From JBDNFP01 sp041689775 (GTDB lineage Bacteria; Bacteroidota; Bacteroidia; Cytophagales; Spirosomataceae), in assembly GCA_041689775.1 (NCBI GenBank), contig JBDNFP010000511.1, positions 1 to 26,611 on the forward strand: a stretch of 26,611 nt of DNA, written 5' to 3'. Below are positions 22,726-26,611 of this stretch, piece after piece. Within the stretch, counting starts at the first letter, position 1. Every line of letters starts with the position of its first letter. Position numbers and translations under genes: made by a program. Under the pieces are notes generated by a model. That model did no database searches, was not told the DNA's origin, and worked only from the letters and a program-made list of their open reading frames with translations.

Positions 22726-24072
22726 ATGCACTGTCAATCTACATTTTACCGGACATTAGGGCTCTTATTGCTATTGTTTTCCAGTCAGTTGGGAGTTGTG
22801 TTGGCTCAAAAAAGCCGTCAGCAACTAGAAAGAGACAAGCGAGAGAATTCGGAAAAGATGGGTGATATTCAGCGAATTCTGAACGAAACTGCATCCCAGA
22901 AAAAAGTCAGTGTGGGCCAGTTACGGGCCATTAATCAGCAGGTATCTACCCAAAAAAAGCAGATTGATTTGCTCTCTGATGATCTGGAGCTACTGGATAG
23001 TGAATTAAGGAGTCTGGAAGAGGCCCGTCAAGAATTGAACGAAGACCTAGTAAAGTTAAAAAAAGAGTACGGGCAGATGATCTACGAAGCCTCCAAGCGC
23101 AATGCCTATCTTAATCAGCTTATCTTTCTGTTTTCGTCTGCTACCTTCAATCAGCTGGTACTACGGTATAAATACCTTAAACAGTATACCGAAGCCCGTC
23201 AGGCACAGGCAGAACAGATGGAAGAGGTACAGCAAGAGCTGGTGGCCAAACGACAGCGGATTACGAGTAAGAAAAAGCAGCAAGAATCCGTACTAACCAC
23301 CCGGGTGCAAGAAGCTTCCAAACTAGAATCACTTAAAGTACAGCAAGCATCCGTTGTAAAAGAATTATCCCAGAAAGAATCTCAGTTACGGGCCGAGCTG
23401 GTAGCGAGCCGTAAGGCCGCCACTCAGTTGGAAGCCAATTTGCGTCGTATAGTTGAAAAAGAGATGCGTGAGCGAGCCGAACGCGAACGCCGCGAGCGAC
23501 TAGCGCGCGAAAAAGTCGAACGGGCTCGACTGGCGCGCGAAAAGTCAGAAAGAGAAAAGGCCGTAGCCGCCGGTACTACCCCTCCACCGGTAGCCGAGCC
23601 CGTTGAAAAAGCTCCCGAAGTGGTGAGTAATGGTGGCATGACCGACGAAGAGGTGACCTTGGCTTCGTCTTTTAAGGCCTCCCAGAATCGTTTACCCTGG
23701 CCAGTACGGGGCTTTGTGTCCGATCATTTTGGGCGCAAAGAGCACCCGGTACTAAAAGGAGTAATTATTGATAACCTGGGCATTGATATTCAGACCAGCG
23801 CGGGCGAGGCGGTCCGGACGGTATATGACGGTATTGTGCTGGACGTAACGGATATGCCCGGGATGAATAACGTTGTAGCCATTCAGCACGGAGATTATAT
23901 GACCGTATACGCTAAAATGCAGAGTGTGACGGTAAAGCCAGGGCAGAAGGTAAGAGCCAGGGATGCTATCGGCACCGTGGCCGCAGACACCGAAGGTACT
24001 TCCTCTCTGCAATTTCAGGTTTGGAAAAATACAACGCGTCTTAACCCCGAGCAATGGCTCTTGAGTAGATAA
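22726..24072 (+). CDS. EnvC-like murein hydrolase activator with degenerate LytM (M23) domain
   Basis: A 448-residue exported protein. A signal peptide ends near VVLAQ (about residue 27). A long coiled coil of about 30-240 follows (LRSLEEARQELNEDLVKLKK), with a highly charged RERAERERRERLAREK stretch near 250-280. A short proline linker leads to a LytM/M23 domain of about 325-448 (FVSDHFGRKEHPVLKG). The M23 catalytic set is lost: the first zinc histidine is N350, only D354 remains, the YAH histidine is K397, and the HLHF pair is replaced by S427 and Q429. This matches non-catalytic EnvC, which activates septal amidases instead of cutting peptidoglycan. No amidase gene is in the window. The neighbouring TPR and DUF4292 genes fit a cell-envelope role. 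Confidence 0.88.
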   Translation: MHCQSTFYRTLGLLLLLFSSQLGVVLAQKSRQQLERDKRENSEKMGDIQRILNETASQKKVSVGQLRAINQQVSTQKKQIDLLSDDLELLDSELRSLEEARQELNEDLVKLKKEYGQMIYEASKRNAYLNQLIFLFSSATFNQLVLRYKYLKQYTEARQAQAEQMEEVQQELVAKRQRITSKKKQQESVLTTRVQEASKLESLKVQQASVVKELSQKESQLRAELVASRKAATQLEANLRRIVEKEMRERAERERRERLAREKVERARLAREKSEREKAVAAGTTPPPVAEPVEKAPEVVSNGGMTDEEVTLASSFKASQNRLPWPVRGFVSDHFGRKEHPVLKGVIIDNLGIDIQTSAGEAVRTVYDGIVLDVTDMPGMNNVVAIQHGDYMTVYAKMQSVTVKPGQKVRARDAIGTVAADTEGTSSLQFQVWKNTTRLNPEQWLLSR

Positions 24073-24120
24073 GGTATACACTCCTCGAATTAATTTTTAA
24101 CCAATACTAATTCAAACATT

Positions 24121-24939
24121 ATGTCGGTCCATAGCTCGGATATAAAGCGCGTTACGACGCATACTATTCAGGAAATGAAAAACAGGGGGGAGAAAATCTC
24201 CTGCCTTACCGCTTACGACTACTCCATGGGCGGCATTGTAGATGCTGCCGGAGTAGAAGTGATTCTGGTAGGAGACTCGGCCTCTAATGTCATGGCTGGC
24301 CACGAAACTACCCTGCCCATTACCCTCGATCAAATGATTTACCACGCTACGTCGGTGGTTCGTTCGGTTAGTCGGGCGCTGGTAGTCGTAGATCTGCCCT
24401 TTGGCTCGTACCAGGGTAATTCCGAAGAGGCACTCCGATCGGCGATCAGAATCATGAAAGAGTCTGGAGCGCATGCCGTAAAATTGGAAGGTGGTGCCGA
24501 AATAAAGGAATCAGTTACCCGGATACTAAGCGCGGGAGTACCCGTCATGGGACACCTCGGCCTTACACCGCAGTCAATCTATAAGTTTGGTACCTACACG
24601 GTACGCGCAAAAGAAGAAGAAGAAGCGGAGAAACTACTAGCCGACGCCCGTATGTTGGAAGAAGTGGGTTGTTTTGCGGTCGTACTCGAAAAAATACCTT
24701 CGGTACTTACTCGTCAGGTCTCGGAAAGTGTCCTGATTCCGACGATTGGTATCGGGGCCGGTCCTCACGCGGATGGTCAAATATTGGTATTGCACGATTT
24801 GCTAGGAATTACCAAAGAATTTAAGCCTCGTTTCCTGCGTCGCTACGCCGATTTACATACGGTGATGAGTGAAGCTATTGCAAATTACGTGAGCGATGTA
24901 AAAGGGAAGTCGTTCCCGAATGAAAAAGAATCTTATTAA
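24121..24939 (+). CDS. panB: 3-methyl-2-oxobutanoate hydroxymethyltransferase (PanB)
   Basis: A 272-residue cytoplasmic enzyme that transfers a hydroxymethyl group from methylene-tetrahydrofolate to 2-oxoisovalerate, giving ketopantoate, the first committed step to pantothenate and coenzyme A. The PanB signatures are intact: SCLTAYDYSMGGIVDAAG, ILVGDSASNVMAGHETTLP, VDLPFGSYQG, KLEGG, PVMGHLGLTPQS and VVLEKIP. Metal ligands should be D52 and D91, with K121, E123 and E190 corresponding to the E. coli active-site residues. Length and motif spacing are normal. It stands 48 nt after the EnvC-like gene, and the pseudouridine synthase gene starts about 100 nt later. No panC or panD is nearby. This is an ordinary housekeeping gene. 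Confidence 0.95.
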   Translation: MSVHSSDIKRVTTHTIQEMKNRGEKISCLTAYDYSMGGIVDAAGVEVILVGDSASNVMAGHETTLPITLDQMIYHATSVVRSVSRALVVVDLPFGSYQGNSEEALRSAIRIMKESGAHAVKLEGGAEIKESVTRILSAGVPVMGHLGLTPQSIYKFGTYTVRAKEEEEAEKLLADARMLEEVGCFAVVLEKIPSVLTRQVSESVLIPTIGIGAGPHADGQILVLHDLLGITKEFKPRFLRRYADLHTVMSEAIANYVSDVKGKSFPNEKESY

Positions 24940-25043
24940 CAGCCGAGCTCATTTGAGTAGTCGTGGCTTACTAAGTGGGGCATTTATTATCATATCAAAA
25001 GAATACACATTTAATTACCGTTGGCAAGAGACCAACTTACCTC

Positions 25044-25775
25044 ATGGCGAAAAGACCCTTTCAAGTCATATACGAAGACAACCACCTGATCATCGTAAAT
25101 AAAGAACCAGGTGTGCTGGTGCAGGCTGACGCTACCCGCGACGCTTGTTTACTGGATATGGTCAAAGACTACATCAAAGAAAAATATGACAAGCCGGGAG
25201 CCGTTTTTCTGGGTACCGTGCACCGGATTGACCGTCCGGTAAGTGGCTTAGTGGTGTTTGCCCGCACCTCCAAAGCACTCGAACGGATGAACGAGCTATT
25301 CCGGAAGCGGGACATTCAAAAAACCTACTGGGCCGTGGTGCGCCGCCGACCCGCCGAACTAAAAGGAAAACTGGTTCATTGGTTGTCCAAGGATGAAAAG
25401 CGCAACGTCACTACGGCTTTTGATTACGAAGCCCCCAATACCCAACGCGCCGAACTTACTTACCGGGTATTGGGCGAAATCAATAAGTTTTTTCTGCTGG
25501 AAGTAAGCCCGATCACGGGGCGTCCGCATCAGATCAGGGTCCAACTGGCCACGATGGGTAGTCCTATTCGCGGAGATGTGAAGTATGGCTATCCTAAAGG
25601 AAACTTTGATAACTGCATTAACCTGCATGCTCGTCGACTGTACTTTGAGCATCCGGTTCAAAAAGAGCCAATTATCTGCAAAGCAGGGCTACCGCTAGAC
25701 CCTTTCTGGGAGGAGTTTTTGCCACTTGATCAGGAAAAAATTGATGATGAGAAGCTAGGTTATCTGTACGAGTAA
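25044..25775 (+). CDS. RluA-family pseudouridine synthase
   Basis: A 243-residue RNA-modifying enzyme that isomerises uridine in rRNA or tRNA. The catalytic motif is GTVHRIDRPVSGLVVFAR with D63 as nucleophile. Other family strings are VIYEDNHLIIVNKEPGVLVQ at the N-terminus, the ITGRPHQIRVQLA box, and the closing INLHARRLYFEHP. There is no S4 domain, so it resembles RluA/TruC more than RluD; the target base cannot be read from this. I choose the ATG at 25044 because the family fold starts directly with it; a GTG at 24975 would add 23 unconvincing residues. A DUF6787 gene follows 5 nt later. Confidence 0.9.
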   Translation: MAKRPFQVIYEDNHLIIVNKEPGVLVQADATRDACLLDMVKDYIKEKYDKPGAVFLGTVHRIDRPVSGLVVFARTSKALERMNELFRKRDIQKTYWAVVRRRPAELKGKLVHWLSKDEKRNVTTAFDYEAPNTQRAELTYRVLGEINKFFLLEVSPITGRPHQIRVQLATMGSPIRGDVKYGYPKGNFDNCINLHARRLYFEHPVQKEPIICKAGLPLDPFWEEFLPLDQEKIDDEKLGYLYE

Positions 25776-25780
25776 AGTTT

Positions 25781-26086
25781 ATGTGGGATAAGCTGAGAGA
25801 GCGTTGGAAGGTTCGTACTGGTTGGGATGTGGCTGTTATTCTGGTGGTCTTTGCCTGCACCGGCTTTTCTGTTATGTACAGCAAAATATTTCTGTACTGC
25901 CTGTTGGGACTTACAGCTGAAACAACGGCATGGTGGCTCAGAGTGTTGATCACGGTAACCATTATACTACCGCTCTATCAGGTACTACTTTTAGTGTGGG
26001 GGTGGATCTTCGGGAAATTTGACTTTTTCTGGGAATTTGAAAAGAGAATGTTTTCTCGGATCGGGAGTCTATTCAGAAAAAAGTAG
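25781..26086 (+). CDS. DUF6787-type small membrane protein
   Basis: A 101-residue inner-membrane protein. The N-terminus is WDKLRERWKVRTGWD, then two hydrophobic segments at about 17-45 and 52-75, with YQVLLLVWGWIFGKFDFFWEFEKRM near the C-terminus, and a basic tail. I recognise the RTGWD and FGKFDFFWEFEKRM pattern from Bacteroidota proteins now grouped as DUF6787. They are often mislabelled as diacylglyceryl transferase, but this protein is too short for that enzyme. Starting 5 nt after the pseudouridine synthase, it is almost certainly co-transcribed. Its function is unknown. Confidence 0.8.
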   Translation: MWDKLRERWKVRTGWDVAVILVVFACTGFSVMYSKIFLYCLLGLTAETTAWWLRVLITVTIILPLYQVLLLVWGWIFGKFDFFWEFEKRMFSRIGSLFRKK

Positions 26087-26177
26087 GGTATGGATTGTCT
26101 TCAATAGTTGAGTGGAGAGATCAATAGAAAGGTACAGACAAGTAGTGCAATTCAAGAGGTTGTCCGGACTTAAAAAA

Positions 26178-26342
26178 TTATAATTCAAGGTCGGTCCACA
26201 TCCGTTGTGCCATTTTCTCCATCATATTCATAACTCCTTGTATAACACCAAATACCAAGCACAAGGGTAGTATGATAGGTAAAAAGATGAACCATTGCAG
26301 GGCCATCGAACAGTTAAATTTTTTGAGAACTGGGCTTTTCAT
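26178..26342 (-). CDS. 54-residue single-pass membrane peptide, function unknown
   Basis: A short minus-strand frame from ATG at 26342 to TAA at 26178. The peptide begins MKSPVLKKFNCSMALQW. One hydrophobic segment covers residues about 14-37 (WFIFLPIILPLCLVFGVIQG), followed by an amphipathic MNMMEKMAQRMW and an acidic end DLEL. A basic N-terminus, one helix and an acidic C-terminus form a coherent small membrane protein. There is no strong ribosome-binding site, as is usual here. I do not recognise a family. It lies between the DUF6787 gene and an insertion sequence. Confidence 0.5.
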   Translation of the reverse strand: MKSPVLKKFNCSMALQWFIFLPIILPLCLVFGVIQGVMNMMEKMAQRMWTDLEL

Positions 26343-26470
26343 TTTTTAATGGGTTAAAGGGTGCAACTCGTTTTTGGTAAGATGTTAGCTCAGAGAGTAC
26401 TACCCCAAGATCCGTGCCATGTGATGATATCTCAATATTGAAACGATTAAACTTAATATTAATTTAATAA

Positions 26471-26611
26471 CTGATGTTACGCAAGTCTATTGTATATGAT
26501 AAAAAAAGCGAATTAAATTTGGCAGATGAAAACAGACCTTGATCTATACACGGATTATTTGATCAGTTCCCTGGGGCAAACCAGTGCCACTGGCTTGTCC
26601 GCTCTGCTTGA
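26471..26611 (+). mobile_element. left end of an insertion sequence (runs off the window)
   Basis: The transposase start at 26526 is preceded by CTGATGTTACGCAAGTC at 26471, which looks like the outer end of a terminal inverted repeat. The right end is outside the window, so the repeat and any target duplication cannot be confirmed, and the boundary is a guess. Confidence 0.4.
26526..26611 (+). CDS. transposase, N-terminal fragment (IS4/IS701-like, partial)
   Basis: The frame opens with ATG at 26526 and runs off the right edge after 28 codons. The residues DLYTDYLISSLGQTSATGLS closely match the N-terminus of a group of DDE transposases common in Bacteroidota and other phyla, which typically read DLYTDYLLSS-GQTTATGLS and continue with SHDKITR. 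Family assignment to IS4/IS701-like is from memory of that N-terminus and needs the rest of the gene. Nothing can be said about whether it is intact. Confidence 0.6.
   Translation, partial: MKTDLDLYTDYLISSLGQTSATGLSALL

Noticed and set aside
24975..25043. GTG-initiated 23-residue N-terminal extension of the pseudouridine synthase
   Set aside because: The added residues do not resemble the family, and the ATG at 25044 leads straight into the conserved fold.
26514..26521. TAAATTTG, a perfect -7 consensus before the transposase
   Set aside because: It ends 4 nt before the ATG, so transcription would begin inside the gene; probably chance in AT-rich sequence.
1..26611. CRISPR arrays, tRNA or rRNA genes
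   Set aside because: No regularly spaced direct repeats, cloverleaf-like segments or rRNA-like conserved stretches were seen in the intergenic regions.

Overview
The window looks like chromosomal DNA from a member of the Bacteroidota, most likely Cytophagales; I cannot place it to genus from sequence alone. The clues are a TonB receptor with an N-terminal carboxypeptidase-regulatory-like domain, a TPR / DUF4292 / EnvC-like gene run, a DUF6787 membrane protein, weak or absent Shine-Dalgarno sequences, and several TAnnTTTG -7 boxes of the Bacteroidota type. Most genes share a moderate GC content with frequent GTACC/GGTA words. One long gene (4163-8935) is clearly AT-richer and uses TTA and AGA codons heavily, so it looks acquired.

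Layout. 1-240: tail of a possible upstream gene, then nothing recognisable. 241-3839: a metal-dependent DtxR-type repressor faces a TonB receptor and a periplasmic thioredoxin. The divergent intergenic region holds back-to-back -7 boxes and two palindromes; the set ends in a perfect 18-bp hairpin. 3840-4162: gene-free, with a nested stem-loop. 4163-8935: one 1590-residue DUF4011 / SF1 helicase / Vsr-like nuclease / DUF3320 protein, of the kind found among single-gene antiphage systems. A long bidirectional hairpin closes it. 9003-13378 (minus): an MscS-type channel, a Tat-signal Nif3-family protein broken by a frameshift, and an exported M20 peptidase, probably co-transcribed. 13577-14860: a CrtZ-type carotenoid hydroxylase, divergent from an AlbA_2-domain regulator. 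14868-19078 (minus): a complete tripartite exporter in the order ATPase, membrane-fusion lipoprotein, DevC-like permease, TolC. It is divergent from a MarR-type regulator (19293-19901) that probably controls it. 20038-24072: TPR protein, DUF4292 lipoprotein and a degenerate LytM (EnvC-like) protein, an envelope-biogenesis cluster. 24121-26086: panB, an RluA-family pseudouridine synthase and a DUF6787 membrane protein. 26178-26342 (minus): a 54-residue membrane peptide. The right edge enters an insertion sequence.

The points most worth following are the AT-rich helicase-nuclease with its structured leader, and the receptor/thioredoxin pair. The receptor's only two cysteines form a CxxC motif in the plug domain, next to a gene for a periplasmic CxxC thioredoxin, all under a metal-sensing repressor. 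I found no tRNA, rRNA or CRISPR array. No computation was run; residue positions were counted by hand.
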